Source: Flavobacterium johnsoniae
GTDB taxonomy: Bacteria > Bacteroidota > Bacteroidia > Flavobacteriales > Flavobacteriaceae
NCBI RefSeq assembly: GCF_001879205.1
Contig: NZ_MLFK01000007.1
Span: 372,001 to 436,000 of the forward strand
Direction: 5' to 3'
DNA: 64,000 nucleotides
Both the position numbers and the translations under genes were made by a program. Under the pieces are notes generated by a model. It made no database searches, was not told the DNA's origin, and saw only the letters and a program-made list of their open reading frames with translations. Positions 25,515 to 34,308 of this stretch are shown one piece after another; positions within the stretch are counted from its first letter, which is position 1; every line of letters starts with the position of its first letter.

Positions 25515-26873
25515 TTATTTATTATTATCCTTCCTCTTCTTATCTCTCGTTTTTAGCATATTTCGATTGACAGAACCGTGTGTTTTCTTTTTTGTTTTTG
25601 ATGGACCACCTAAGTTAACTTTTTTGTTCTTCTTAGACTTTTCGTGAAAAGCTCCGTCGCCTTCAAGTTTTACTTTTTTCATTAAAAACTTAATAGGCTG
25701 TTTGTCTTTCTCAGGTTCAATTAGTTTAGATGAAACTTCAACTTCTTCAGGAAAATCAGTAATTTCAAGTTCCTGGTTCATTAAAACTTCAACTTCAATT
25801 TTAAATTCCTCTTCTCTTGGAGTGACAAAACTAATGGCTGTTCCGGCTGCATCTGCACGACCTGTACGACCAATTCTGTGCATATACAATTCAGGCTCTT
25901 CCGGAAGTTCAAAGTTAATAACGTGCGTGATATCAGAAATATCCAAACCTCTTGCCATAATATCTGTTGTAATTAAGCCGCGAAGATTTCCTTCCTGAAA
26001 TTCAGCCATTGTACTCAAACGGTAGTTTTGAGATTTATTAGAGTGAATTACTCCAAATTGGCCTTCAAAATCTTCTTCAATTCGGGTATGAAGCATATCC
26101 GAAATCTTTTTATTGTTTACGAAAACCAAAACACGACTCATGTTTTCGTCATTCTGTAATAAATGTTTTAGAAGATTTACTTTGGTATTGAAATTTGGAA
26201 CGTTATAGGTAATTTGAGTAATTTTTTCAAGCGGTGTCCCAGAAGCGGCAAGTGTTACTTCTTCAGGAAAGTCAAAAAAGTCATTCAATACAGCATCTAC
26301 TTCATCAGTCATTGTTGCAGAGAATAATATATTTTGACGTTTTGTTTTCATCATGGCCAAAAGTGCCGTCAATTGTGTACGGAAACCTAAATTCAGCATT
26401 TCGTCGAATTCGTCGATTACTAGTTTTTGAGTTTCATCAAAACGAACAACGGCGTCAAGAGCTAAATCCATTGTACGGCCGGGAGTTCCTACTAAAATAT
26501 CGACACCTTCGTAAACGGCTTTTTTTTGTGTATTGATGTTTACACCTCCGTAAATACCAAGTGTTTTAACCGACATATATTTAGTCAGTTTTTCAACTTC
26601 TTCTACAACCTGAACAACTAATTCACGCGTTGGAACAAGTACAACAATCTTTGGCGTATTAGTATTGGTAAACTTGTAAAGTTTTAAAAGAGGCAGTAAA
26701 TAGGCAAATGTTTTACCGGTTCCGGTTTGTGCAATTCCCATCATATCACGTCCAGACATGATTACAGAGAAAGATTTTTCCTGAATAGGAGTTGGTGTAA
26801 CAAATCCCAGTTCGTCGATTGCTTTTTGTAAAGATTTTGGAAGATTGAATTTTTCGAAAGTGCTCATTTGCAT
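25515..26873 (-). CDS. DEAD-box ATP-dependent RNA helicase
   Basis: A 452-residue RNA helicase for ribosome assembly or RNA remodelling. Visible motifs are the Q motif (FVTPTPIQEKSF), motif I AQTGTGKT, Ia PTRELVVQV, II as DEFD rather than DEAD, III SAT, V ARGLDI and VI HRIGRTGRA. The last 60 residues are Lys-rich and probably bind RNA. Two in-frame ATGs (26873 and 26867) are both possible; the second gives MSTFEKFNLP. CAAATGTA at 26885-26892 (TACATTTG on this strand) resembles a -7 box and would give a very short leader. Confidence 0.95.
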   Translation of the reverse strand: MQMSTFEKFNLPKSLQKAIDELGFVTPTPIQEKSFSVIMSGRDMMGIAQTGTGKTFAYLLPLLKLYKFTNTNTPKIVVLVPTRELVVQVVEEVEKLTKYMSVKTLGIYGGVNINTQKKAVYEGVDILVGTPGRTMDLALDAVVRFDETQKLVIDEFDEMLNLGFRTQLTALLAMMKTKRQNILFSATMTDEVDAVLNDFFDFPEEVTLAASGTPLEKITQITYNVPNFNTKVNLLKHLLQNDENMSRVLVFVNNKKISDMLHTRIEEDFEGQFGVIHSNKSQNYRLSTMAEFQEGNLRGLITTDIMARGLDISDITHVINFELPEEPELYMHRIGRTGRADAAGTAISFVTPREEEFKIEVEVLMNQELEITDFPEEVEVSSKLIEPEKDKQPIKFLMKKVKLEGDGAFHEKSKKNKKVNLGGPSKTKKKTHGSVNRNMLKTRDKKRKDNNK

Positions 26874-26946
26874 TAAATTTTGTGCAAATGTACGTTAAAA
26901 TGATGGTTTTTTGTAGAATTTGTAATTTTAGATATGATTCTCAAAT

Positions 26947-27711
26947 TTAAAACCCTTCAAAAACACCCAATCCAAACAAAGCAAAATCGTATTTTACAGG
27001 ATCTTGAGCATCCATTTTTCTTAGTTTAGTGTCTAATTCCAATAACGCTTTTGCGTCATTTTGTTTTCGCTTTAAGATGCCTAATTTTCTGGCAACATTT
27101 CCCGAATGAACATCAAGCGGACAAGACAATACAGCCGGAGAAATGGTTTTCCATATTCCTAAATCGACTCCTTTTGTGTCCTGACGAACCATCCAGCGCA
27201 AATACATATTGATACGTTTTGCTGCCGAATTATTCAATGGATCTGAAATGTGTTTTTGAGTTCGGGGTAAATGATTGATTTCGAAGAAAATTTTCTTGAA
27301 TTCGCTTATGCTTTTCTGCAAACTATCTTTTTCCTGATTTTTGGCAAAAACCGCTTCGAGTCCGTTATGGTTTTTGTAGATGTGCTGTAAACCTTTAATG
27401 AATCCTCCAAAATCTTTTCCATTAAACGTGCGGTGAACAAAAGTTTCTAATCTTGCTAAATCATCTTCAGAATGTGTCATGACGAAATCATAAGGGGTAT
27501 TTCCCATTAATTCCATCATTTTATGTGAGTTTTTGATGATCATTTTACGGTTTCCCCAAGCAATAGAAGCACTTAGAAAACCCGCAATTTCGATATCTTC
27601 TTTTTGGGTAAAGAGATGCGGAATCTGAACGGGATCACTTTCTATGAAATCCTGATTGTTATATTGAATGACTTTTTCGTCGAGAAATTCTTTGAGTTCT
27701 TTTTGGTTCAT
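26947..27711 (-). CDS. TIGR02757 / DUF2400 family protein
   Basis: A 254-residue cytosolic protein of a family distantly related to HhH-GPD DNA glycosylases. Recognisable blocks are SDPVQIPHLF, IEIAGFLSASIAWGNRKMII, SAAKRINMYLRWMVRQD, GIWKTISPAVLSCPLDVHSG and the C-terminal PVKYDFALFGLGV. The Cys-Pro-Leu-Asp-x-His segment resembles the glycosylase active-site region, but activity is not established. It is the only gene between the helicase and the repeat element at 27742. Confidence 0.85.
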   Translation of the reverse strand: MNQKELKEFLDEKVIQYNNQDFIESDPVQIPHLFTQKEDIEIAGFLSASIAWGNRKMIIKNSHKMMELMGNTPYDFVMTHSEDDLARLETFVHRTFNGKDFGGFIKGLQHIYKNHNGLEAVFAKNQEKDSLQKSISEFKKIFFEINHLPRTQKHISDPLNNSAAKRINMYLRWMVRQDTKGVDLGIWKTISPAVLSCPLDVHSGNVARKLGILKRKQNDAKALLELDTKLRKMDAQDPVKYDFALFGLGVFEGF

Positions 27712-27741
27712 TTTAAATGAAATCTTCTTATAAATTTGAAT

Positions 27742-27845
27742 GCCCTAATCCTGATGGGAGAGACAATCCTTTTATGCCGGTCTCATGCTTCGGGAGGCAT
27801 AAAAGATTGGAAGGACAGCAGGAAATAGCTCCCAATTGCCCTAAT
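27742..27845 (+). repeat. Palindromic structured element, copy 2
   Basis: The entry box CTGATGGGAGAGACAATCC is followed by stem CTTTTATGCC/GGCATAAAAG around a G/C loop. The exit box GATTGGAAGGACAGCAGGAA and TAGCTCC follow. TGCCCTAAT occurs directly repeated at both edges (27741-27749 and 27837-27845); the second copy runs into the stop codon of the LolD-like gene. Part of that repeat belongs to the conserved box, so it may not be a target duplication. Confidence 0.7.
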
Positions 27846-28719
27846 TGCTGATTTGTCCGTCAATCATCACTAATTTTCTATCAGCCATGTTTGCCAGTTC
27901 TTCGTTGTGTGTTACAATTACAAAAGTCTGTCCAAATTCGTCGCGAAGCTGGAAAAACAGCTGATGCAGGTTTTCGGCTGAATGTGTATCCAGATTTCCA
28001 GAAGGTTCATCGGCAAAAATAACATCGGGTTTGTTGATTAAAGCTCGTGCTACAGCAACACGCTGTTGTTCTCCACCCGAAAGTTCGTTTGGTTTGTGGT
28101 TGATTCTATGCGATAATCCTAAATATTCCAGTATTTTTTTAGCTTCTTTTTCGGTTTCAGCTTTTGGTTTATTGGCCATAAAAGCCGGAATACACACGTT
28201 TTCTAAAGCGGTAAACTCTGGTAATAATTGATGAAATTGAAAAATGAAACCAAGATTTAGATTTCTGAAATCTGATAATACTTTGTCTTGTTTGCTTTTT
28301 CTTTTAAAATATCTGTTATAATAAACAAGCATTGAAATTATGGGTGAAAATAAAACGCCAATAACTACTAATCGCAGCGTATCGTCGAAGATTTTAGTTC
28401 TAAAAAACAATAAGTAAACAGTCAGGATTATAATATAAACAGCTCCTGTCCAGCTTATTATTTTGAATGTTTTTTCTTCTTTTGAATTGTCAGTTTCAAC
28501 ATTCTGAAGTTTTAGAATATTTTTACCATTGATTGTTAATGATGATTCTGAATTAATTTCGGGTTTATCTAAGGTTCCTAGTATTTGAAGTAAAGTTGTT
28601 TTTCCGGCACCGGAAGCTCCTACGATAGAAACAATTTCTCCTTTTTTAATATGTAAATCAACTCCTTTTAAAACTTCGAGTTTGTCGTAGAATTTATGTA
28701 TGTTTTTTGCTTGTATCAT
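27841..28719 (-). CDS. LolD-like ABC ATPase with an inserted two-helix membrane segment
   Basis: A 292-residue ABC ATPase closest to LolD, the motor of outer-membrane lipoprotein release. It has Walker [10 protein letters not shown] (about 34-42), Q-loop [19 protein letters not shown] (Gln161), signature LSGGEQQ (213-219), Walker B VIFADE (Glu238) and switch His271. Between the NGKNILKLQ strand and [11 protein letters not shown], where about ten residues are usual, lie about 70 extra residues (74-143). They hold two hydrophobic segments (about 87-106 and 115-134) ending in RYFKRKSK. The insertion is in frame. The start is ATG 28719 ([11 protein letters not shown]). No permease gene is adjacent, as is common for this group. 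Confidence 0.85.
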   Translation of the reverse strand: MIQAKNIHKFYDKLEVLKGVDLHIKKGEIVSIVGASGAGKTTLLQILGTLDKPEINSESSLTINGKNILKLQNVETDNSKEEKTFKIISWTGAVYIIILTVYLLFFRTKIFDDTLRLVVIGVLFSPIISMLVYYNRYFKRKSKQDKVLSDFRNLNLGFIFQFHQLLPEFTALENVCIPAFMANKPKAETEKEAKKILEYLGLSHRINHKPNELSGGEQQRVAVARALINKPDVIFADEPSGNLDTHSAENLHQLFFQLRDEFGQTFVIVTHNEELANMADRKLVMIDGQISN

Positions 28720-29005
28720 TTTAGCGAAACTGTTTTTACAAAGAAACAAAGAATTATGCTTAGAATCAAATTACAAAAAATTGAATTTTTTTAAATCCTG
28801 AAATTCCAAATCCTTTGACTTCTTTCAGAAACACAGGAATTTCATAAAATTATAATTTCAAAAATCTAAAACCTACAATCTAAAACCTGAAATTTTAAAA
28901 AGGGTACGTTTCTTGATATGGGAATTTCGAAATTAATTTGTGAAATAAAATAAAATTGGACAAACAGATTATTTTATTTTTGGTTTAAACTAAACTTGAC
29001 GTAAA

Positions 29006-29308
29006 ATGCAGGAATTGAATGTTATAGAAGACAGTAATAAAAGAATATCAAAATTAATAATTGGTTTAATTTTGGATGGAATTGGTATGGTTTCTTTTTC
29101 TATTCCGCTTCTTGGGGAATTTTCAGATGTAATCTGGGCGCCAATCGCAGCTATTATTATGAGCAGAATGTATAAAGGACGAGTTGGGAAAGTCGCGAGT
29201 GTTTTGACTTTTATCGAAGAGATAATCCCGTTTACAGATATAATTCCGTCTTTTACACTTACGTGGATTTATACGTATTTCTTTTCCAGCGAACGCATGA
29301 AAATTTAA
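29006..29308 (+). CDS. Small membrane protein of unknown function
   Basis: A 100-residue protein with about three hydrophobic segments (about 17-35, 40-56 and 80-94) and a charged loop SRMYKGRVGKVASVL. The composition (SDVIWAPIAAIIMSRMYKG) is regular and repeated in Bacteroidota genomes as I recall, but I know no function. Its stop and the stop of the convergent gene share the four bases TTAA. Confidence 0.7.
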   Translation: MQELNVIEDSNKRISKLIIGLILDGIGMVSFSIPLLGEFSDVIWAPIAAIIMSRMYKGRVGKVASVLTFIEEIIPFTDIIPSFTLTWIYTYFFSSERMKI

Positions 29309-29607
29309 TCTTTAAAGAGAAATCCTAATCCCATATTTTTAAGCATTTTCTTTTCGAAGTTCCAAAAGAATTTAAACTGCCCAAAAACAGTTCCTATTGC
29401 AACGAGTAAAACCTGATAAATAGGGAATATTATAATTAGGCGGATTAAGGTAAACCACCCTCCAAAATCTTCTTTTGTGATGCCTAGCCAAATGCAAAAT
29501 GGTTTAGACAGCCAAGCAGATGCCGATCCTGTAATGGCAAAAACGATAAGTATAATAATGGCTTGTAGATTTGAGGTAATTCCCCAGCGTTTCTTTAATC
29601 TATTCAT
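29305..29607 (-). CDS. Small membrane protein (DUF6787-like)
   Basis: A 100-residue protein with basic N-terminus (MNRLKKRWGI), two membrane helices (about 14-33 and 52-75), and a conserved-looking LSKPFCIWLGITKEDFGGW loop. The C-terminus FGQFKFFWNFEKKMLKNMG is also distinctive. It resembles a short uncharacterised Flavobacteriia family. Function is unknown. It converges with the preceding gene with a four-base overlap of stop codons. Confidence 0.75.
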   Translation of the reverse strand: MNRLKKRWGITSNLQAIIILIVFAITGSASAWLSKPFCIWLGITKEDFGGWFTLIRLIIIFPIYQVLLVAIGTVFGQFKFFWNFEKKMLKNMGLGFLFKD

Positions 29608-29639
29608 TGCTATTTGTAATGATTACAAATATAGTAACA

Positions 29640-30071
29640 TTATCTTGAAGGAACATTACCCCAAAGCTTTTGTTTGTAAGTATTTTGAAAATAAATCATG
29701 TAATTGTAAATTAAGTAATTTACTTCGTAGCCATAATGAATATTTGGCCGATAATCGATTGTCATTTCATATAAACTAGGATTATAACGCTGCGGTTGTA
29801 AAACACGATTATTCCACTCTGTTACATATAAGTAATTTTTGTTTTCCAGAAAAGCCAATGAATGATAGTTTCTTGGCAAAGCTCTCGAGGCAAGCCAATT
29901 ATTAAATCCGTTATCAATTATAATAACTTCATATTCTAAAGAATCGTTAGCAATTCGTACAGTATCACTTCCTTTTTTAGGAGAATCTGCTGCGCTCGCA
30001 ATCTGTTGCGATGTTGTAGAACACGCAATTATAATGAGAAAAAGAAATAATATGGAAAGCCCCTTTTTCAT
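29640..30071 (-). CDS. Small lipoprotein (DUF6146-like)
   Basis: A 143-residue lipoprotein with signal peptidase II site at Cys17 (LIIIAC). After a Ser/Ala-rich linker it has EYEVIIIDNGFNNWLASRA, YLYVTEWNNRVLQPQRY and a Tyr-rich end (YEVNYLIYNYMIYFQNTYK). The pattern matches an uncharacterised Flavobacteriia lipoprotein family as I recall it. It may be cotranscribed with the minus-strand gene that follows it 32 bases away (29305-29607). Confidence 0.75.
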   Translation of the reverse strand: MKKGLSILFLFLIIIACSTTSQQIASAADSPKKGSDTVRIANDSLEYEVIIIDNGFNNWLASRALPRNYHSLAFLENKNYLYVTEWNNRVLQPQRYNPSLYEMTIDYRPNIHYGYEVNYLIYNYMIYFQNTYKQKLWGNVPSR

Positions 30072-30109
30072 AACTTTTCTTGAAGACTTAAAGATACGAT
30101 TTTTTTTTA

Positions 30110-30281
30110 AGTGGTTAAGGATCTAAGTTGCTAAGTTTCTTAGGTTTTTAGCAGCTGAGTTTATTAGATCAAACAAAAAAGCCGTTTATGAAAATAAACA
30201 GCTTTTAATATTTTTACTTGAATTTTAGATTTTCAGCACCTAAGTATCTCAGAATCTCAGCATTTAAGCATCTTAGAGCTA
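30110..30281. repeat. Second inverted CTAAG-type periodic repeat around a terminator
   Basis: Arms of repeated CTAAG/CTTAG-like units (about 30110-30160 and 30230-30281), imperfectly inverted, flank a terminator hairpin, just as at 25366-25512. Confidence 0.6.
30178..30210 (-). terminator. Terminator after the DUF937-like gene
   Basis: AAAAGCCGTTTAT pairs with ATAAACAGCTTTT with one mismatch. On the minus strand a run of Ts follows. Confidence 0.7.
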
Positions 30282-30842
30282 TTTACTTCCAAACAATTTA
30301 CCAATAAAACCAGCTATACCGCCTTTGCTTTTTGTTACTACAAGTACATCTGCTACATCAACTTTTCCGTCGTTGTTTTGGTCAAGGCCAAATTGCATTC
30401 CGTATTTTGAGATGGTATCCATTATTCCTGAAGCTTGTCCGCTGTTTCCTGAAATTGAATTGATGATATCCGAGATTTGAAAACTGTTGTCGTTTGGATC
30501 TTTTGCTTTATTAACTAACGAACCTAAAATCTGCGGAATTAAATTGGATGCAACTCCGCTTGAATCTGCACTGCTTAGTCCAAACTTTTGGCCAAGACTG
30601 CCGCTTAATTGTTGTTGAATTTGCTGTACTATAGGATTTGAGCTGTCAATAGCTGATTTGCCGCTAAACAGTCCTGCAATTTGTTCGGTTCCGCCTTCAG
30701 AAACAATTTTTTTTAAACTTTCAAAAATAGAAGTGCTGGTTTCGTTGATTACGGCTTCGTTGTGTTCGTTTGGGACAGCTTTGTTGTTTACAACAGCATC
30801 GCCTCCATATTGCTGTACTAATTGGGTTAATTGTTCAAACAT
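30279..30842 (-). CDS. DUF937-like protein with a C-terminal EF-hand-like loop
   Basis: A 187-residue protein with no signal peptide, rich in Gly, Ser, Gln and Asn. The body has DUF937/YidB-like features (LKKIVSEGGTEQIAGLFSG, NLIPQILGSLVNKAKDP). Near the C-terminus DQNNDGKVDVADV (about 153-165) fits a calcium-binding DxNxDGxxD loop, and it ends in GIAGFIGKLFGSK. The start is ATG at 30842 (MFEQLTQLVQQ); the upstream in-frame extension has poor coding character. Function is not known. It is a single gene between two terminators. Confidence 0.82.
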   Translation of the reverse strand: MFEQLTQLVQQYGGDAVVNNKAVPNEHNEAVINETSTSIFESLKKIVSEGGTEQIAGLFSGKSAIDSSNPIVQQIQQQLSGSLGQKFGLSSADSSGVASNLIPQILGSLVNKAKDPNDNSFQISDIINSISGNSGQASGIMDTISKYGMQFGLDQNNDGKVDVADVLVVTKSKGGIAGFIGKLFGSK

Positions 30843-30879
30843 AATATATAAAAGTTTTAAATTACACGCCAAAAATAAG

Positions 30880-30922
30880 AAAAAAAAGAAAGGGATTTAC
30901 TACAAATAAGCAGTAAATCCCT
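30880..30922 (-). terminator. Terminator after serA
   Basis: AGGGATTTACT (30891-30901) pairs with AGTAAATCCCT (30912-30922). On the minus strand it is followed by a long T-rich run. It separates serA from the next gene. Confidence 0.85.
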
Positions 30923-30947
30923 CTAAAGATAATCTATTTTTTAATTA

Positions 30948-31898
30948 CTAGCTCAACAAAGTAATAATTTGTGAAGCTAATTCTGTACCAATTCTATCTT
31001 GTGCTTCTCCTGTTGCAGCTCCAATGTGTGGAGTTAAAGAGATTTTAGAGTGCATTAAGATCGCCATTTCTGGTTTTGGTTCGCTTTCGAAAACGTCTAA
31101 ACCAGCAAAAGCAACTTTACCAGAATCTAAAGCTTTTACTAAAGCAACTTCATCGATAACACCTCCACGTGCACAGTTTACGATTCCAACACCGTCTTTC
31201 ATGATCTCAAGTTCTTTCTCGCCAATAATGTAACCATCTTGAGCAGGAACGTGCAATGTGATGAAATCAGCTTCTTTAAACAATGATTCTAAAGATTGAG
31301 AAACAATTGTAGTAGTGATAGATTGTCCGTCGAAAAATTCAACTTTTATATCTACCTGCGGAATAAAACTATCAGCTGCGATAACTTTCATACCTAAACC
31401 AAGCGCCATTTTTGCAGTAGCTTGTCCAATACGTCCGATACCAACAATTCCAAGTGTTTTTCCTCTTAATTCAATTCCGTTTGCGTAAGCTTTTTTCAAG
31501 CCGTCAAAGTTAGAATCTCCTTCTAGAGGCATATTTCTGTTAGAGTCATGTAAGAAACGAACACCAGAAAATAAGTGTCCAAAAACCAATTCAGCAACAG
31601 ATTCTGAAGATGAAGCCGGTGTATTGATTACATGAATTCCTTTGCTTTTAGCATAATCAACATCAATATTATCCATACCAACACCACCACGTCCGATGAT
31701 TTTGATACCAGGACAAGCGTCGATAATATCTTTACGAACTTTAGTTGCACTTCGCACTAAAATTACGTCTACATTATTTTCATTGATAAAGTTAGCTACT
31801 TGTTCCTGAGCTACTTTTGTAGTTATAACTTCAAATCCGCCTTTTTCTAAGGCTAGAATTCCGCTTTTAGAAATTCCATCATTTGCTAATACTTTCAT
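30948..31898 (-). CDS. serA: D-3-phosphoglycerate dehydrogenase, short form
   Basis: A 316-residue NAD-dependent D-2-hydroxyacid dehydrogenase for the first step of serine synthesis. The Rossmann motif is GIVGIGRIGQ (about 150-159). The catalytic Arg lies in VNCARGGVIDE, Glu in the following segment and His in LTPHIGAAT. It lacks the C-terminal regulatory ACT domain of long SerA. It lies just downstream of serC on the same strand (102-base gap), which supports the assignment over other hydroxyacid dehydrogenases. Confidence 0.93.
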   Translation of the reverse strand: MKVLANDGISKSGILALEKGGFEVITTKVAQEQVANFINENNVDVILVRSATKVRKDIIDACPGIKIIGRGGVGMDNIDVDYAKSKGIHVINTPASSSESVAELVFGHLFSGVRFLHDSNRNMPLEGDSNFDGLKKAYANGIELRGKTLGIVGIGRIGQATAKMALGLGMKVIAADSFIPQVDIKVEFFDGQSITTTIVSQSLESLFKEADFITLHVPAQDGYIIGEKELEIMKDGVGIVNCARGGVIDEVALVKALDSGKVAFAGLDVFESEPKPEMAILMHSKISLTPHIGAATGEAQDRIGTELASQIITLLS

Positions 31899-32000
31899 TG
31901 TATGTATTGTTTATTTGGTTAATCGTTTAATTGTTTAATCGATAAACCAAGTATTGAGTTTTTCTTTTTTTGTATTGTAAACTGAGACTGAGACTGAGAA

Positions 32001-33071
32001 CTAAACTTTAGACTCTAAAGCTTTCATTACATCTACTAAAACCTGAACACTTTCTATAGGCATAGCATTGTAAATAGAAGCTCTGTAACCACCCACAGAA
32101 CGGTGTCCTGGCAATCCTGAAATATTTGCCGCTTTCCACAAAGCATCAAAAGTTTCTGTATGATCCGGGTTGTTTAATAAGAAAGTTACATTCATTTTAG
32201 AACGGTCTTCAACAGCAGCAGCACCTTTAAATAATGGGTTTCTGTCGATTTCAGCATAAAGAAGTGCAGCTTTTGCGTTGTTTAATTTTTCAACAGCATC
32301 GATTCCGCCTTTTTCTTTGATCCACTGTAACGTTAATAATGAAACATATACTGAAAAAACAGGAGGAGTATTGTACATACTTTCTGCTTTGATATGCTTA
32401 GCATAATCTAACATACTTGGAATTGTTCTTCCGTTTTTGCCTAAGATTTCTTCTTTAACCACAACAAGAGTTGTTCCTGCAGGTCCCATATTTTTTTGAG
32501 CTCCGGCATAAATTAAGTCAAACTTAGAGAAGTCTAAGTTACGAGAGAAAATGTCAGAACTCATATCGCATACTACCGGAATATTGGTAGATGGGAATTC
32601 TTGCATTTGAGTTCCAAAAATAGTGTTGTTACTTGTACAGTGAAAATAATCAGCATCACTTGGTATTTCGTAACCTTTTGGAATATGTGTATAGTTTTCT
32701 TCTTTAGACGAACCTACGATAATAGTTTCTCCAAAAAGTTTAGCTTCTTTAATTGCTGCAGTTGCCCAGGTTCCTGAATCTAAATAAGCCGCTTTTCCGT
32801 TTTCTTTCATTAAGTTATATGGAGCCATCAAGAATGCAGTACTTGCACCACCTTGTAAAAATAAGGCTTGATATCCTTTTCCCTGAAGTCCTAATAATTC
32901 TAAAGCCAGCGAACGAGCTTCATCCATAACAGCAACAAAATCTTTGCTTCGGTGCGAAATTTCAAGAATAGATAATCCTGAATCATTAAAATTTAAAATT
33001 GCTTTTGATGCCTTCTCAAAAACTTCCTGAGGTAAAATACTTGGTCCTGCGCTGTAGTTGTGTTTTTTCAT
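32001..33071 (-). CDS. serC: Phosphoserine aminotransferase
   Basis: A 356-residue PLP enzyme converting 3-phosphohydroxypyruvate to phosphoserine. The class-V aminotransferase features include NYSAGPSILP at the N-terminus, FLQGGASTAF for the phosphate cup, and Schiff-base Lys193 in AGAQKNMGPAG. SGLPGHRSVGGYRASIYNA near the C-terminus is typical of SerC. Length is standard. serA follows on the same strand and probably the same transcript. Confidence 0.96.
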   Translation of the reverse strand: MKKHNYSAGPSILPQEVFEKASKAILNFNDSGLSILEISHRSKDFVAVMDEARSLALELLGLQGKGYQALFLQGGASTAFLMAPYNLMKENGKAAYLDSGTWATAAIKEAKLFGETIIVGSSKEENYTHIPKGYEIPSDADYFHCTSNNTIFGTQMQEFPSTNIPVVCDMSSDIFSRNLDFSKFDLIYAGAQKNMGPAGTTLVVVKEEILGKNGRTIPSMLDYAKHIKAESMYNTPPVFSVYVSLLTLQWIKEKGGIDAVEKLNNAKAALLYAEIDRNPLFKGAAAVEDRSKMNVTFLLNNPDHTETFDALWKAANISGLPGHRSVGGYRASIYNAMPIESVQVLVDVMKALESKV

Positions 33072-33164
33072 GGTTGTTGTTAATAGTCGAAAATTTTAAA
33101 GACGCAAATTTCGGCAATAGGAGCTGAAAAAGCGATAAATAATTCGAAATAATTAAACATTTTT

Positions 33165-34238
33165 TTACTTTGTTGTTAACAAAAACGTTATAGTATCAAC
33201 GTTATCTGCATAATCCCACAATTGAGGATTTTGGGTTTGGCCAAATGCAACGCTGTTTTTAATTAAATTGCTGCTTACTATGCATTGAATTTGTTCTTTA
33301 TCAGCTTCAAGACGGGATTGTAAATCTTCAAAATCTTCATAATATTCATAGAAAACGCTCGAAATAGGCGAGGCGTAGCTTGAATCTTCTTTTAAAGTCA
33401 AAAATCCGTTATCTAATAATTTAAAGTTGCTCATTAAAAAAACAGCTTTATTATAATCATAATTATTAGCATATTTTTCATAATGAATAACATCCTGATA
33501 TTTAAAAACTGCCTGAAAAAAAGCATCGAAAGAATAGCCTTTTGGTACAAAAAGTTTAGAAACATTACGACATCCCAAACCAAAATATCTAAAAATATCT
33601 TCCCCTAAAGCTTCTAATTCTTCATTTGTTTCTTTTCCGTTTAAAACGGCAGCCGAATTTCTGTTTTTTCGAATGATTGAAGGTTTGTCTTTAAAATAAT
33701 ACTCAAAATAACGGGCTGTATTGTTGCTTCCTGTGGCGATTACCGTGTCGAAATTCTCGAGTTTTCCTTCCACGAAAGTGATTTTATCTTTTAGATTTTC
33801 ATCAACAGCAATTAAATATTTGGCCAAAAATGGTAATAAATGCTGGTCATTTGACGAGGTTTTTATCAACGCTTTGTTTCCGGTTATTAATACTGATAGA
33901 AAATCATGAAAACCAACAAGCGGAATATTTCCTGCTAAGATCAAAGCAACAGTTTTTTCTTTTCTGTCCTCCTGAGCAAATTCAGCAGTATATCTTGAAA
34001 GCCATTTGTCGATGTTTTCTTCCGTCAGTGCATCGGCCCAGGATTTTACTGCAAAATACACTTGTTCAGGCGTATACCAGCCATTATGAGACTGCGATAA
34101 ATGGATTAGATTTTTAAAATCTTCAAAAAAGATCTCATTATATAGAACGTCAGATTTTTTCACGGATTGCTCTTCAGAAAACTGACTTAAAAATTTTCCT
34201 AATTCAACAAAAACACTTTTTTTTGTTTCTAATGTCAT
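33165..34238 (-). CDS. LuxC-like acyl-CoA reductase
   Basis: A 357-residue NAD(P)H-dependent acyl reductase of the LuxC family, reducing acyl-CoA (or acyl-thioester) to aldehyde. Visible motifs are LILAGNIPLVGFHDFLSVL, VIATGSNNTARYFEYYF, and GLGCRNVSKLFVP with catalytic Cys223. LuxC partners (LuxD, LuxE, luciferase) are absent. In Flavobacteriia this gene often sits beside serC and the ferredoxin found here, so a role in lipid or aldehyde metabolism is likely, though unproven. It is transcribed divergently from the ferredoxin gene. Confidence 0.88.
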   Translation of the reverse strand: MTLETKKSVFVELGKFLSQFSEEQSVKKSDVLYNEIFFEDFKNLIHLSQSHNGWYTPEQVYFAVKSWADALTEENIDKWLSRYTAEFAQEDRKEKTVALILAGNIPLVGFHDFLSVLITGNKALIKTSSNDQHLLPFLAKYLIAVDENLKDKITFVEGKLENFDTVIATGSNNTARYFEYYFKDKPSIIRKNRNSAAVLNGKETNEELEALGEDIFRYFGLGCRNVSKLFVPKGYSFDAFFQAVFKYQDVIHYEKYANNYDYNKAVFLMSNFKLLDNGFLTLKEDSSYASPISSVFYEYYEDFEDLQSRLEADKEQIQCIVSSNLIKNSVAFGQTQNPQLWDYADNVDTITFLLTTK

Positions 34239-34242
34239 AATG

Positions 34243-34274
34243 TTTGTTTATGAATTGTTTTGATTGTAATTTTG
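34243..34274 (+). promoter_or_regulatory. Consensus promoter of the ferredoxin gene
   Basis: TTTG at 34243-34246, a 20-base spacer and TAATTTTG at 34267-34274. It overlaps by face a matching promoter on the other strand (34277-34308). The leader of the ferredoxin mRNA would be about 105 bases. Confidence 0.6.
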
Positions 34275-34276
34275 CA

Positions 34277-34308
34277 CAAAAATAAGCATAATTAAGTCGA
34301 AAGTCAAA
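34277..34308 (-). promoter_or_regulatory. Consensus promoter of the acyl-CoA reductase gene
   Basis: On the minus strand, TTTG (34308-34305), a 20-base spacer and TATTTTTG (34284-34277). The two -7 boxes of the divergent genes are only two bases apart, so polymerases would compete. Confidence 0.6.

Noticed and set aside
27741..27845. Target-site duplication of TGCCCTAAT around the structured element
   Set aside because: Part of the repeat belongs to the conserved box of the element itself, and other copies do not show the same flanking duplication.
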